Of a DNA stretch of 64,000 nt, positions 17,083 through 26,429 are shown piece by piece. The stretch comes from Accumulibacter sp. (GTDB lineage Bacteria > Pseudomonadota > Gammaproteobacteria > Burkholderiales > Rhodocyclaceae). Location of the stretch: assembly GCF_023806625.1 (NCBI RefSeq), contig NZ_JAMTDX010000083.1:1-64000 (forward strand). The letters run 5' to 3'. The translations under genes were made by a program, and so were the position numbers. Under the pieces are notes generated by a model, which saw only the letters and a list, made by a program, of their open reading frames with translations, was not told the DNA's origin and did not search any database. Position 1 is the first letter of the stretch. The number at the start of each line of letters is the position of its first letter.

Positions 17083-18471
17083 TCAGAGGTTGTAGATCCA
17101 GCTGGCGATGACGAAGTAGTTGAGCACGCCGAGGATGTCGATTGCGGTGGTGACGAAGGGACCCGTGGCGACGGCCGGGTCGACCTTGAGGCGCTGAAAG
17201 ATCATTGGCAGAAGAACGGCGAGCAGAGCCGCGCCAGTCATGTTCCCGAGGATCGTCAGGCCGACGACTTTGCCCAGCGACATGCTGCTGTGCATCAGGT
17301 AGCCGTAGGTGCCGAGGATTACCCCGTAGAATCCGCCGAGCAGCAGTCCGACGCGCAGTTCCTTGAGGACCAGCGGGAGCGTGTGACGCGTGTCGATCGC
17401 GCCGGTCGCCAGCCCGCGAACGGCAACCGTCGCCGACTGCACGCCGACGTTGCCGGCCATGCCCATGATCACCGGCAGGAAGGCGCTGAGCACGAGAACC
17501 TCGCCGAGGATCGCCTCGTACTGGCCGATCACCCCGGTCGCCGCCAGTCCGCCGATGAATGCGGCAAGCAGCCAGGGGAGACGGATCGTGGCGATCTTGA
17601 AGGCCGAGTGGGTGAGCGTTTCCGACTCGTTGGTTCCGGCCATCTTGAGCATGTCGCGGGTCGTTTCCTCTTCGATGACGTCGATCACGTCATCGACGGT
17701 GATCATCCCGACCAGCACGTTCTCTTCGTCGACCACCGGGATGGCCAGCAGCCGGTACTTGTCGACCAGCGTGGCCACGGTCGTTTGGTCGGCATCGGTG
17801 GTCACTTTCAGAACCCGCCGGTTCATGATGCTATGCAGCGTCGTCTGCGGCCGGTTGAGAAGCAGCTGGCGCAAAGAGATGACCCCGACCAGGCGCCCGT
17901 CCTCGTCGGTCAGGTACAGATAGAAGACCATCTCGACGTCCTCGCGGCTGCGAATGCTTTCGATCGCCTGCTCGACCGTCAGTCGGTGCGGCAACGAGAA
18001 GAAGTCGGTGGTCATGATCCCGCCCGCGCTGTCCGGGGCGTACTGCAGCAGGCTCTCGATCTCGTCCTTGCTGTCGCGGTCGAGCAGGGCCATCAGCTGT
18101 TCGCGCTGCTCTTCAGGGAACTCGCCGATCAGGTCGGTCAGGTCGTCCGGGGCCAGGTGCTGGAGGATCGAGGCGAGCTTCTCGACCGGCGATTCGCGGG
18201 TCACGCGGCTACGGATATCTGGTGACAGCTGGCTGAACACTTCGGCAGCCTGAGCGGTATCCGAGATCAGGTGAAACACGTCGACTACGTGCTCGGGAGG
18301 GAGATCATCGAGGATCGCCGCCATGTCGGCCGGATGAACTCGCGCGAGCATCTTCTGCAGCGGCGCGCGCGCGTCGCGATGATAGAGCCGGTCTATCGTC
18401 TGGACGAGGCGCTTCTTCCTTGCGTCGTAGGCCGCTGGAGCGGCCGGCTTCGCTTCCACACTGATCTGCAT
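17083..18471 (-). CDS. mgtE: Magnesium transporter MgtE
   Basis: MgtE is a dimeric Mg2+-gated Mg2+ channel of the inner membrane. The 462 residues contain the N domain (ADMAAILDDLPPEHVVDVFHL, LAPDDLTDLIGEFPEEQRE), two CBS domains (about 150-270, e.g. LVGVISLRQLLLN and VLVGMITVDDVIDVIEEE) and a five-helix pore domain with the family motif MGMAGNVGVQSATVAVRGLATG. Length and domain order are canonical. It is convergent with the CYTH-CHAD gene and divergent from the SulP gene. Mg2+ is the main counter-ion of stored polyphosphate, which gives the location functional interest. Confidence 0.96.
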   Translation of the reverse strand: MQISVEAKPAAPAAYDARKKRLVQTIDRLYHRDARAPLQKMLARVHPADMAAILDDLPPEHVVDVFHLISDTAQAAEVFSQLSPDIRSRVTRESPVEKLASILQHLAPDDLTDLIGEFPEEQREQLMALLDRDSKDEIESLLQYAPDSAGGIMTTDFFSLPHRLTVEQAIESIRSREDVEMVFYLYLTDEDGRLVGVISLRQLLLNRPQTTLHSIMNRRVLKVTTDADQTTVATLVDKYRLLAIPVVDEENVLVGMITVDDVIDVIEEETTRDMLKMAGTNESETLTHSAFKIATIRLPWLLAAFIGGLAATGVIGQYEAILGEVLVLSAFLPVIMGMAGNVGVQSATVAVRGLATGAIDTRHTLPLVLKELRVGLLLGGFYGVILGTYGYLMHSSMSLGKVVGLTILGNMTGAALLAVLLPMIFQRLKVDPAVATGPFVTTAIDILGVLNYFVIASWIYNL

Positions 18472-18778
18472 GACATGGTCTCCCGCGGTGATCGGCTATA
18501 AGATGGCAGTTCCTTTTACATTCAGTTTACATGGCAAGTGTTCCTCGGTCTATCATGGCGGGGCTTTCGGCGAGGCTGCGAGGCGAGAGTTTCGGCGAGG
18601 AATTGCTTCCATGGACCAAATCGGGCCATACTGGAGCCGTTTGAACACTTCGTCATTGGCAGCGCCGGCTTCCCGCGGACCGCGCACATCGCGCCAGCGA
18701 CCGCATCACGGGGCTGCGCGCGGGGGCTGCGGGCGGTCCTGAGCGGCCCCCGGTGACCTCTGCCCAGGAGTCCGACCG
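18472..18778. other. Divergent mgtE/sulP intergenic region
   Basis: About 307 bases separate the starts of mgtE and the SulP gene. The first 70 bases are relatively AT-rich (around ccttttacattcagtttacatgg in two pieces, 18514-18537) and could hold promoter elements, but no hexamer pair with proper spacing convinced me. I saw no small gene or riboswitch-like fold. Confidence 0.4.
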
Positions 18779-20518
18779 ATGAACTCTGCCACGCGCATCA
18801 AGTACCTGCTTTCGGGTCTGCCGCTGCTCGCGACGCTCCGCGAGTACCGGCCGGCCTGGCTGAGCAGGGATGCGATCGCCGGTCTCTCGGCATGTATCGT
18901 GTCGATTCCCTCGGTCATCGCCTACGCCGAACTCGTCCACCTGCCGCCGATCACCGGACTCTACGCAGCCCTCGCGGCAGCGATCGGCTATGCGCTCTTT
19001 GCCAGCTCACGGCACGTCATCGCGGGGCCTGATGCAGCGATCGGCCTGCTTGCCGGATCGGCCATCCTGCCATTGGCTGGCGGTGACCCGGGGCGAATAG
19101 TCGTGCTCGCTGCCCTGCTGAGCATCCTGTCCGGATTCGTTCTGTTGATCGCCGCGCGTCTGAAGCTCGGGGTGATCGCCGACCTGCTCTCGCGGCCAGT
19201 GTTGATCGGCTATCTGAACGGTGCGTCGCTGGTGCTGATCGCCACCCAGCTTGGCAAGATGTTCAAGATCAGGACCGAGGGCGAGGAGTTCTTCCATCTC
19301 GTGTGGACGGTCGTCGAGAAACTGCCCGAGACGCACCTGCCGACTTTCCTTTTCGGAACCGGCCTGATTCTGCTGCTGCTCGGACTCGCGCGCTGGTTGC
19401 CGCGCGTACCTGGCGCGCTGGCCGTCTGTGCGGTGGCGATCGTCCTGACCTATCTGCTCGACTTCGGGAGCTACGGGATTTCACTGGTCGGCGAAGTGCC
19501 CTCGGGGATGCCGCAGCTGACGATTCCGAAGTTCGGTTGGACCGACATCGCCGTGCTCGCTCCGGCAGCCGTGGCGATTGCCTTTCTCGCCTTCTCCGAT
19601 GGAATTCTGCTCGCGCAGACCTTCGCCGAGAAGAACGGTTATGAGGTGAGCCCGAACCGTGAGCTGGTGGCCCTGGGCTCGGCGAACATCCTGGCCGGGG
19701 TCTGGCAGGGGTTCCCGGTTTCGGCCAGCCAGTCGAGAACGTCAATCGTCGATGCCGCCGGCGGACGGACGCAGGTGGCTCAGCTGGTGGTCGCCGTCGG
19801 GCTGCTGCTCTTCCTCTTCTTCCTGACCGGGCTGATCGCCCTGCTGCCGAAAGTCGCTCTCGGCGCGATCCTGATCGTGACCGCCTTCGGGATGCTCGAG
19901 GTCGCTTCGCTAATCGCGGTGTACAAGATCGACCGCGTGGAGTTTGCGATTGCCCTCGGGGTGACCTTGGCCATCCTGCTGGCCGGCGTCGTCCCCGGGA
20001 TCATTCTCGGACTGCTGCTTTCGCTGATCTCGGTGCTCGTCCAGATCTCGCGGCCCGATGACGCGGTGCTGCGCCGCCGGGTCAGCGACGGAAAGTTCCA
20101 CGACTGCCGCGACAACGAGGAGGCCGAGAGCGTTCCAGGGCTGCTGATTTATCGCCTGTACGCTCCGCTGCTCTTTGCCAACGCGCGGCACGTGATGACA
20201 CGGATCAGGAAGCTCGTCGACGAGACCCAGCCACCGGTCAGGTGGCTGATCATCGACGCGCAGGCGATTCACGACATGGACGTCACCGCTGCGCAACGCT
20301 TTGCCGAACTGCACAGGGAACTCGCCGCGGAGGGGGTCGACGTCAAGATTGCCGACGCGCCCCGTCCGCTGCTCGAGGAACTGGCCCGTGTCGGGCTGTC
20401 AACCGAGATTGGTCGCCAGGATTTCTTCGTCTCGGTGAAGAAGGCGGCCGAGGCGTACGAACAGCATTTTCCGTACCTGGAGAAGGAAGCCGTTCAACCC
20501 TCGGCGCGAGCTTCGTAA
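18779..20518 (+). CDS. SulP-family inorganic anion transporter with C-terminal STAS domain
   Basis: This 579-residue inner-membrane transporter moves sulfate, bicarbonate or a related anion. It has the SulP signature regions DAIAGLSACIVSIPSVIAYAEL and ITGLYAALAAAIGYALFASSRH, about 10-14 hydrophobic segments to residue 430, and a C-terminal STAS domain (VRWLIIDAQAIHDMDVTAAQRFAEL). The substrate cannot be read from sequence; no sulfate-assimilation or carbonic anhydrase gene is adjacent. A CCAGGAG ribosome site precedes the ATG at 18779. It converges with aroG 90 bases away. Confidence 0.93.
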   Translation: MNSATRIKYLLSGLPLLATLREYRPAWLSRDAIAGLSACIVSIPSVIAYAELVHLPPITGLYAALAAAIGYALFASSRHVIAGPDAAIGLLAGSAILPLAGGDPGRIVVLAALLSILSGFVLLIAARLKLGVIADLLSRPVLIGYLNGASLVLIATQLGKMFKIRTEGEEFFHLVWTVVEKLPETHLPTFLFGTGLILLLLGLARWLPRVPGALAVCAVAIVLTYLLDFGSYGISLVGEVPSGMPQLTIPKFGWTDIAVLAPAAVAIAFLAFSDGILLAQTFAEKNGYEVSPNRELVALGSANILAGVWQGFPVSASQSRTSIVDAAGGRTQVAQLVVAVGLLLFLFFLTGLIALLPKVALGAILIVTAFGMLEVASLIAVYKIDRVEFAIALGVTLAILLAGVVPGIILGLLLSLISVLVQISRPDDAVLRRRVSDGKFHDCRDNEEAESVPGLLIYRLYAPLLFANARHVMTRIRKLVDETQPPVRWLIIDAQAIHDMDVTAAQRFAELHRELAAEGVDVKIADAPRPLLEELARVGLSTEIGRQDFFVSVKKAAEAYEQHFPYLEKEAVQPSARAS

Positions 20519-20608
20519 GCCCCCTGGACGGCCGCCACCTCGCATTGGCAGCGGCGCTGCCGGAAATCGCCCGCACACAGCCGAAACCGACGACGGGCAT
20601 CGGAGGGT

Positions 20609-21682
20609 TCAGCCGTTGCGGCCGGGCAGAACGTCACGCAACAGGTGGGCGGCGTCAAGGATCATCTTCCGGGTGGTTTCCCAGTCGACACAGGCGTCGG
20701 TGACCGAGCAGCCATAACGAAGCTGCGCGAGGTCTTCCGGGATCGGCTGATTGCCAGCGGCCAGGTTCGATTCGATCATCATTCCGACGACCGAGCGATT
20801 GCCCAGACGCACCTGGTTGACGACATCGCCCATGACTAGCGGCTGCAGCTCGTGTTTCTTGTAGCTGTTGGCGTGCGAGCAGTCGACGACGATGTTCGTC
20901 GGCAGCCCCGCCTTGCGCAGCGCCTGCTCGGCGATCTGGACACTGACCGTGTCGTAGTTGGGTCGTCCGTCGCCACCGCGCAGGACCAGGTGCCCGTAGC
21001 GGTTGCCACGCGTGCGAACGATCGACGTTCGCCCCTGGCTGTTGATTCCCAGGAAGCTGTGCGGTCGAGACGCCGAGAGGATGGCGTTGACGGCGATGAC
21101 CATGTCACCGTTGGTACCATTCTTGAACCCGACCGGCGTCGACAGCCCTGAGGACATCTCCCGGTGGGTCTGGGATTCGGTCGTCCGGGCGCCGATCGCG
21201 GTCCAGGAAATCAGGTCGCCAAGGTATTGCGGCGAGATCGGATCGAGCGCCTCGGTTCCCGCGGGCAGGCCGAGCTCGGCCAGTTCGAGGAGAAAGCGAC
21301 GCGCTTTCTGCATGCCCTGGTCGACACGGAAGGAGTCGTCCATGTCGGGGTCGTTGATGTACCCCTTCCAGCCGGTCGTCGTGCGGGGTTTCTCGAAGTA
21401 GACCCGCATGACGAGGTACAGCGTGTCGGCGACCTCGTCGGCGAGTGCCCTGAGGCGTTGCGCATAGTCGAGCCCGGCGACCGGGTCATGGATTGAGCAG
21501 GGCCCGACGACGATGAACAGGCGATGATCGATGCGGTCGAGAATGTTCCGCAGCGCCTCGCGCCCCTTCATGACCAAGCGGGCTGCAGCCGGTGAAAGAG
21601 GCATCCGGGCAAGGATGTCGTCCGGTGTGGGCATCGGATCGAAGGCGCTGACGTTGATGTTGTCTATATTCAGAGTGCTCAT
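20609..21682 (-). CDS. aroG: 3-deoxy-7-phosphoheptulonate synthase (DAHP synthase, class I)
   Basis: It condenses phosphoenolpyruvate and erythrose 4-phosphate in the first step of the shikimate pathway. The 357-residue product has VVGPCSIHDP, MRVYFEKPRTTTGWKGYINDP, ARTTESQTHREM, GFKNGTNGDM and VDCSHANSYK, the conserved ligands and substrate-binding blocks of the AroF/G/H group. The N-terminal extension (about 40 residues) is where these enzymes are usually feedback-regulated by an aromatic amino acid, but which one cannot be told. The ATG at 21682 overlaps the mfd stop by four bases (ATGA), so translation is likely coupled to mfd. Confidence 0.96.
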   Translation of the reverse strand: MSTLNIDNINVSAFDPMPTPDDILARMPLSPAAARLVMKGREALRNILDRIDHRLFIVVGPCSIHDPVAGLDYAQRLRALADEVADTLYLVMRVYFEKPRTTTGWKGYINDPDMDDSFRVDQGMQKARRFLLELAELGLPAGTEALDPISPQYLGDLISWTAIGARTTESQTHREMSSGLSTPVGFKNGTNGDMVIAVNAILSASRPHSFLGINSQGRTSIVRTRGNRYGHLVLRGGDGRPNYDTVSVQIAEQALRKAGLPTNIVVDCSHANSYKKHELQPLVMGDVVNQVRLGNRSVVGMMIESNLAAGNQPIPEDLAQLRYGCSVTDACVDWETTRKMILDAAHLLRDVLPGRNG

Positions 21683-24600
21683 GATCGGCTCTTGCAACTG
21701 AGTTGGCGGACGACGTCCCTGACCGCGGCGACACGGTCGGCGAGGGTGGCACAGTTCCGCCGGACGAGCAGCCTGTCCGGTCCCGCCAGGCGGAAATTGC
21801 GATCCTTCTGGATCAGTTCGATGATTCGCTGCGGATCGATCGGTGGATCGGCGGTGAACTGGATGAGCAGTTGCTCGCTGCCCGCGTCAACCCGGGCAAT
21901 CCCGAGGGGTTTGCAGAGCAGGCGCAGGCGATGACTGTCGAGCAGCGCTTCGGCCTGCGCTGGGAGTTCACCGAAACGGTCTATCAGCTCTTCCTGAAGT
22001 TCTCCGAGGGCCTCGGCGGTCTGGCAGTCTGCCAGTCGCTTGTACAGGCGCAGGCGTTCGTGGACGTCGGGTGCGTAGTCGTCAGGCAGCAGCGCCGGCG
22101 TGTGCAGCTTGATTTCCGTGGCGATCGCCAGCGGCTCCGTCAGGTCTGGCTCGATGCCCTCCCTCAGGGCTGCGACGGCGCGAGCGAGCATTTCGCTGAA
22201 CAGGTGGAAACCGACCTCCTGCATTTCTCCCGACTGGCGCGCGCCGAGGACTTCGCCTGCCCCACGGATTTCCAGGTCGTTCATCGCCAGGTAGAAGCCG
22301 GCGCCGAGTTCGTCCATCGCCTCGATCGCCTCGAGGCGCTGTCTGGCCTGCTTGTTGAGCATGGCTTCGCCGTCGATCAGCAGGTAGGCGTAGGCCTGAT
22401 GGTGGGAGCGTCCAACCCGCCCGCGCAACTGGTGCAGCTGTGCCAGGCCGAACTTCTCGGCGCGGTTGATGACGATCGTATTGGCGTGCGGATTGTCGAT
22501 GCCGGTTTCGATGATCGTCGTGCAAAGCATCAGGTTTGCCCGCTGCTGGGTGAAGTCACGCATCACGCGCTCGAGTTCGCGTTCCCTCATCTGGCCGTGG
22601 CCGACGACGATGCGCGCCTCGGGAAGCAGTCTGGCAAGCCGCTGGCGCATGTTCTCGATCGTCTCGACCTCGTTGTGCAGGAAATAGACCTGGCCTCCGC
22701 GTTTGAACTCGCGGAGCAGCGCCTCACGGATGATTCCTTCCGAGAAACGGGTGACGAAGGTCCTGATCGCCAGACGTTTCTGGGGTGCCGTGGCGATGAC
22801 CGAGAAGTCGCGCAGGCCTTCGAGCGACATCGCCAGCGTGCGCGGGATCGGTGTCGCCGTCAGGGTCAGCACGTCGACCTCCGCACGCAGCGCCTTGAGC
22901 GCTTCCTTCTGGCGAACGCCGAAGCGGTGCTCCTCGTCGATGATCACCAGGCCGAGTCGCTTGAAACGGACGTCCTGCTGCAGAAGCCGGTGCGTCCCGA
23001 TGACGATGTCCAGTCGGCCATCGGCCAGTTCGGCAAGTGAGCGGCTGGCCTCGCGAGCGCTCCGGAAGCGCGATAGTTCGGCGATGCGCACCGGCCATTC
23101 GGCGAAGCGGTCGCTGAAGGTCTGGAAGTGCTGTTCGCATAGCAGCGTCGTCGGACAGAGCACCGCTACCTGTCGGCCGCCGGCGACGGCGCAGAATGCG
23201 GCGCGCAGCGCCACTTCGGTCTTCCCGAAGCCGACGTCGCCACAGACCAGACGGTCCATCGGCTGGCCAGAGCGCATGTCGTCGATGACCGCGGCGATCG
23301 CCGTCGCCTGATCGGTCGTCTCCTCGAAGCCGAAGCCGTCGGCGAAAGCCTCGTAATCGTGGGAGCTGAACTTGCACGCGTGGCCCTGCCTCGCGGCCCG
23401 TGCGGCGTAAAGCGCGAGGAGTTCTGCGGCCGTATCGCGGGCCTGGAGCGCGGCTCGGCGCCTGGCCTTCTCCCATTGCTGGGAACCCAGTGCGTGCAGG
23501 GGAGCGCTGTCCGGGTCGGCCCCGGAGTAGCGGGAGATGAGGTGCAACTGCGCGACGGGAACGTAGAGCCGTGCGTCGTTCGCGTAGTGCAAGGCGAGGA
23601 ACTCCATCGGCCCCTCGCCGAGGTCGAGATGGACTAGCCCCTGGTAGCGTCCGACTCCGTGCTGCTCATGAACGACCGGTGATCCGGCCTTGAGTTCGCT
23701 GAGATCGCGTAGCCAGTGGTCAACAGACGTCTTGCGCTGCGCGGCTCGCTGCGTTCGCCGCGTCGGGCTGTCTGCGAAAAGCTCGGCTTCGGTGATGATC
23801 GCCAGGTCGTCGAGCACGAATCCCGAGTGAAGCGGTGAGACGGCCAGCGCCACTCGCTGCTCGCTGGCCAGGAACTCCGCGAAGCTGCTGGTTCCCGGCG
23901 TAACTAGTCCGTACTCCCTGAACAGTGCGGCGACAGTCTCGCGACGGCCGGGCGTTTCGGCAAGCACCAGCACGCGTCCGGTGAATCCCGTGAGAAAGGC
24001 GTGCAGCCGGGCGAGCGGGTTGTCCGCGCGACGCTCGACAGCCACCTGTGGTATGGCCTGCGCCGGGCCATCCTCGCCAGCGCGCAGGGCAACACGCCCG
24101 TGGGAGCGGGCGGCGACGAAGAAGGATTCCTCGGAGAGGAAGAGCTCGGCCGGCGGAAGCAGGGGCCGTGTCCGGTCGCCGGCGAGGAGATCGTACCGCG
24201 ATCGCGTCTCCTGCCAGAACGCATGGATGGCCTCCGGGACATCCCCATGCAGCCAGAGCACGGCTCCTTTCGGCAGGTAGTCGAAGAGAGTCGCTGTCTG
24301 CTCGAAAAACAGCGGCAGCCAGTACTCGACACCAGCTGCCGGAATCCCGTCCGATACGTCCCGATAGATCATCGATCGGGCAGGGTCACCTTCAAACACT
24401 TCGCGAAAGCGCTGGCGGAACCGGGCGCGTCCCTTTTCATCGAGAGGGAACTCGCGCGCCGGGAGCAGACGGACTTCTGGAACAGGGTAGAGGCTCCGCT
24501 GGCTATCCACATCGAAGGTCCTGATGCTCTCGATTTCGTCGTCGAAGAGGTCCAGGCGGTAGGGCAGGGCCGAGCCCATCGGGAAGAGATCGACCAGCCC

Positions 24601-25152
24601 GCCGCGGATCGAATACTCTCCGGGCGCGACGACCTGCGTGACGTGTGTGTAGCCGGCTAGAGTCAGCTGCGAGCGGAATCGAACGGCATCGAGCCTCTCT
24701 CCCTGCTTGAGGAAGAACGTGTAGGCAGCGAGATACGCGGGGGGTGGCAAGCGATAGACCGCAGTGCTGGCCGGCACGAGGAGGACGTCACACTCCTCGC
24801 GCATCACTGCGTACAGAGTCGCCAGGCGGTCGGAAACCAGATCGTGGTGCGGCGAAAAGCTGTCGTATGGCAACGTCTCCCAGTCGGGCAGCAGGCGGAC
24901 ACGCAGCCGTGGAGTGAACCAGGGGATCTCCTCGAGCATTCGATGGGCGTCGCCGGCGTTCGCGGTGATGACGGCGAGCAACCGCGGGGAGGCGCTGTCG
25001 GTCTCCCTGCTGGCGCTGTCGGCCAGCAGCAGGGCGTCGGCAGAGCCGGCAAACGACGGGAACTGGACCCGGTCACCGGGTTTGGGCAGCGGCAACCGTG
25101 CAAGTGCTAAGGTCAACGGGGCAACTCGTGAAGCGGCTGCGTGACGAGCCAT
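21679..25152 (-). CDS. mfd: Transcription-repair coupling factor
   Basis: Mfd displaces RNA polymerase stalled at DNA lesions and recruits UvrA. The 1157 residues follow the canonical order: UvrB-homology modules (residues 1-350), the RNA polymerase-interacting domain with LKAGSPVVHEQHGVGRYQGL near 500, a RecG-like translocase with Walker A GDVGFGKTE, the Walker B box IIDEEHRFGV, TATPIPRTL, HNEVETI and QLRGRVGRS, and the C-terminal D7 domain. The ATG at 25152 lies about 40 bases downstream of a perfect TATAAT. It is the first gene of a two-gene unit with aroG. Confidence 0.97.
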   Translation of the reverse strand: MARHAAASRVAPLTLALARLPLPKPGDRVQFPSFAGSADALLLADSASRETDSASPRLLAVITANAGDAHRMLEEIPWFTPRLRVRLLPDWETLPYDSFSPHHDLVSDRLATLYAVMREECDVLLVPASTAVYRLPPPAYLAAYTFFLKQGERLDAVRFRSQLTLAGYTHVTQVVAPGEYSIRGGLVDLFPMGSALPYRLDLFDDEIESIRTFDVDSQRSLYPVPEVRLLPAREFPLDEKGRARFRQRFREVFEGDPARSMIYRDVSDGIPAAGVEYWLPLFFEQTATLFDYLPKGAVLWLHGDVPEAIHAFWQETRSRYDLLAGDRTRPLLPPAELFLSEESFFVAARSHGRVALRAGEDGPAQAIPQVAVERRADNPLARLHAFLTGFTGRVLVLAETPGRRETVAALFREYGLVTPGTSSFAEFLASEQRVALAVSPLHSGFVLDDLAIITEAELFADSPTRRTQRAAQRKTSVDHWLRDLSELKAGSPVVHEQHGVGRYQGLVHLDLGEGPMEFLALHYANDARLYVPVAQLHLISRYSGADPDSAPLHALGSQQWEKARRRAALQARDTAAELLALYAARAARQGHACKFSSHDYEAFADGFGFEETTDQATAIAAVIDDMRSGQPMDRLVCGDVGFGKTEVALRAAFCAVAGGRQVAVLCPTTLLCEQHFQTFSDRFAEWPVRIAELSRFRSAREASRSLAELADGRLDIVIGTHRLLQQDVRFKRLGLVIIDEEHRFGVRQKEALKALRAEVDVLTLTATPIPRTLAMSLEGLRDFSVIATAPQKRLAIRTFVTRFSEGIIREALLREFKRGGQVYFLHNEVETIENMRQRLARLLPEARIVVGHGQMRERELERVMRDFTQQRANLMLCTTIIETGIDNPHANTIVINRAEKFGLAQLHQLRGRVGRSHHQAYAYLLIDGEAMLNKQARQRLEAIEAMDELGAGFYLAMNDLEIRGAGEVLGARQSGEMQEVGFHLFSEMLARAVAALREGIEPDLTEPLAIATEIKLHTPALLPDDYAPDVHERLRLYKRLADCQTAEALGELQEELIDRFGELPAQAEALLDSHRLRLLCKPLGIARVDAGSEQLLIQFTADPPIDPQRIIELIQKDRNFRLAGPDRLLVRRNCATLADRVAAVRDVVRQLSCKSRS

Positions 25153-25193
25153 CGCGATGGCAGGCCGGTCAGCCTGGCCGACGAAAACTCGAA

Positions 25194-25199
25194 ATTATA
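25194..25199 (-). promoter_or_regulatory. Candidate -10 element for mfd
   Basis: Read on the minus strand this is a perfect TATAAT in an otherwise GC-rich spacer, about 42 bases upstream of the mfd ATG. No good -35 is found at 16-18 bases; the nearest resemblance is TTGCCC with a 20-base spacer (25220-25225). The -10 match is suggestive only. Confidence 0.4.
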
Positions 25200-25343
25200 T
25201 CGGACTCGGCCGTCAGGTCGGGCAACGCATCAGCGTTGCGAGGGTCACGCCGAGGCTGAGTACGGCTCAACCAGCCCCCTGTCATTCCACGCCGTTTGCT
25301 CGTCCGGCAGGTCTGGGGTGGCGGGCAACAGGGAGGACCGAGA

Positions 25344-26098
25344 TCATGCATTGGGTTCGATGACCCGGCACAGCGCCTCGAAGAACTCCAATGCGCCGCT
25401 GCGAATCGAGAAGTCGGCCAGGCCTGACAGCGCCGTCGGATGCGGGTTGACCTCGATCACCCTGGCCCCTGAGCTCTTCGCCCAGACCGGTGGACGTGCA
25501 GCGGGCTGCGCCGTAAAGGACGTTCCCACGGAAAAGAATGCGTCAGCACGGAGGCTCTCGTTTTCGGCAGCGCTGAAGACCTCTTCGTCGAGCATCTCGC
25601 CGAACATCACCAGGTCGGGATGCACCGGGGCGCTGCATGCCGGGCAGTCGAACGGCTTGCTGGAGTCCGGATCCCAACACTCTGCGAAACCGCAGCGCAG
25701 GTGGCAGCGAACACGGTGGATGGTTCCGTGTATTTCCAGCACGCGCTGGTTGCCAGCGTTGGCGTGATAGCCGTCCACATTCTGCGTGATGACCGTGAAG
25801 CGCCTGCCCGCGGTCAGTTCTTCGAGACGGGCAAGCGCGCGGTGGCCGGCGTTGGGACTCCGGTCGTCGACGAGGCCCTTGAACTGTCGCAACCACTCCC
25901 AGGCGCGCTGCGGATTGCGGAGGAAGCCGGCGATACTGGCGACCTCGTCCGGATCCACATTGTTCCAGAGACCTGTCGCGCCATCGCGGAAGGTCGGAAT
26001 GCCGCGGTCGGCGGAGACAATCCCGCGCCGCCAAAGACGACGATCTGCCGGGCCTTGTGCAGAATGTCGGCGATCGGTTCAAGGCCTCGTCGTGCCAC
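25344..26098 (-). pseudogene. Frameshifted SIR2-family NAD-dependent protein deacylase
   Basis: Sirtuins remove acyl groups from lysines using NAD. The N-terminal piece (GTG at 26098) has IVVFGGAGLS, the start of the NAD-binding signature. It then loses frame near 26010-26025. The rest continues in the frame ending at 25344: ADRGIPTFRDG, ITQNVDGYHANAG, the catalytic histidine in VLEIHGTIH, four zinc cysteines (RCHLRCG and CPAC), and HPDLVMFGE. Two extra bases after GGATTGTCT would explain the shift. The serine of GAGxSxxSGIP is an arginine here. It may be a young pseudogene or a sequencing error; the downstream sequence is otherwise intact. Confidence 0.85.
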
Positions 26099-26429
26099 GC
26101 GTGCCTGCCTCGGTCAGCGATTCGCGTCGAGTCTGGATTGTCGCACGCAATTGGCATGCCCAGCACCGGCGACAGCTCAGGGCCGGCCGCCGCCGGTGCC
26201 CCGGTGAGCCGCCGGGCCGCGGGTCAGAGCCAGACGGGCGGGCTCGGGGCGGTCGCGAGATGGTCCGCGTGGGCCGGTTGGGCCGTGCGATCGTTGTATA
26301 AATGCGACACAATGTCGGGTCAATGCTTGAAGCAAATCAAGTTTGTATGCTTAAATCTCCCGACTGCGCAAAAATCGCATCGCGTCACACGCATTCGGAC
26401 CTAACAGAGATTACTCGAGGAGGAACATC
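26099..26429. other. Sirtuin/ompA divergent intergenic region
   Basis: This 331-base stretch has no gene I can support. The 120 bases before the ompA start are AT-richer than the surroundings. TTGAAG at 26327-26332 and TTAAAT at 26351-26356, 18 bases apart, are the best promoter-like pair for ompA. A GAGGAGG ribosome site lies at 26417-26423. Confidence 0.4.

Noticed and set aside
18600-18742. Short ORF in the mgtE/sulP spacer
   Set aside because: Fewer than 50 codons, Arg/Ala-rich, no ribosome site and no similarity.
20548-20562. GGCAGC-GGC-GCTGCC hairpin between sulP and aroG
   Set aside because: Six-bp stem with no T-run in very GC-rich DNA; could easily arise by chance.
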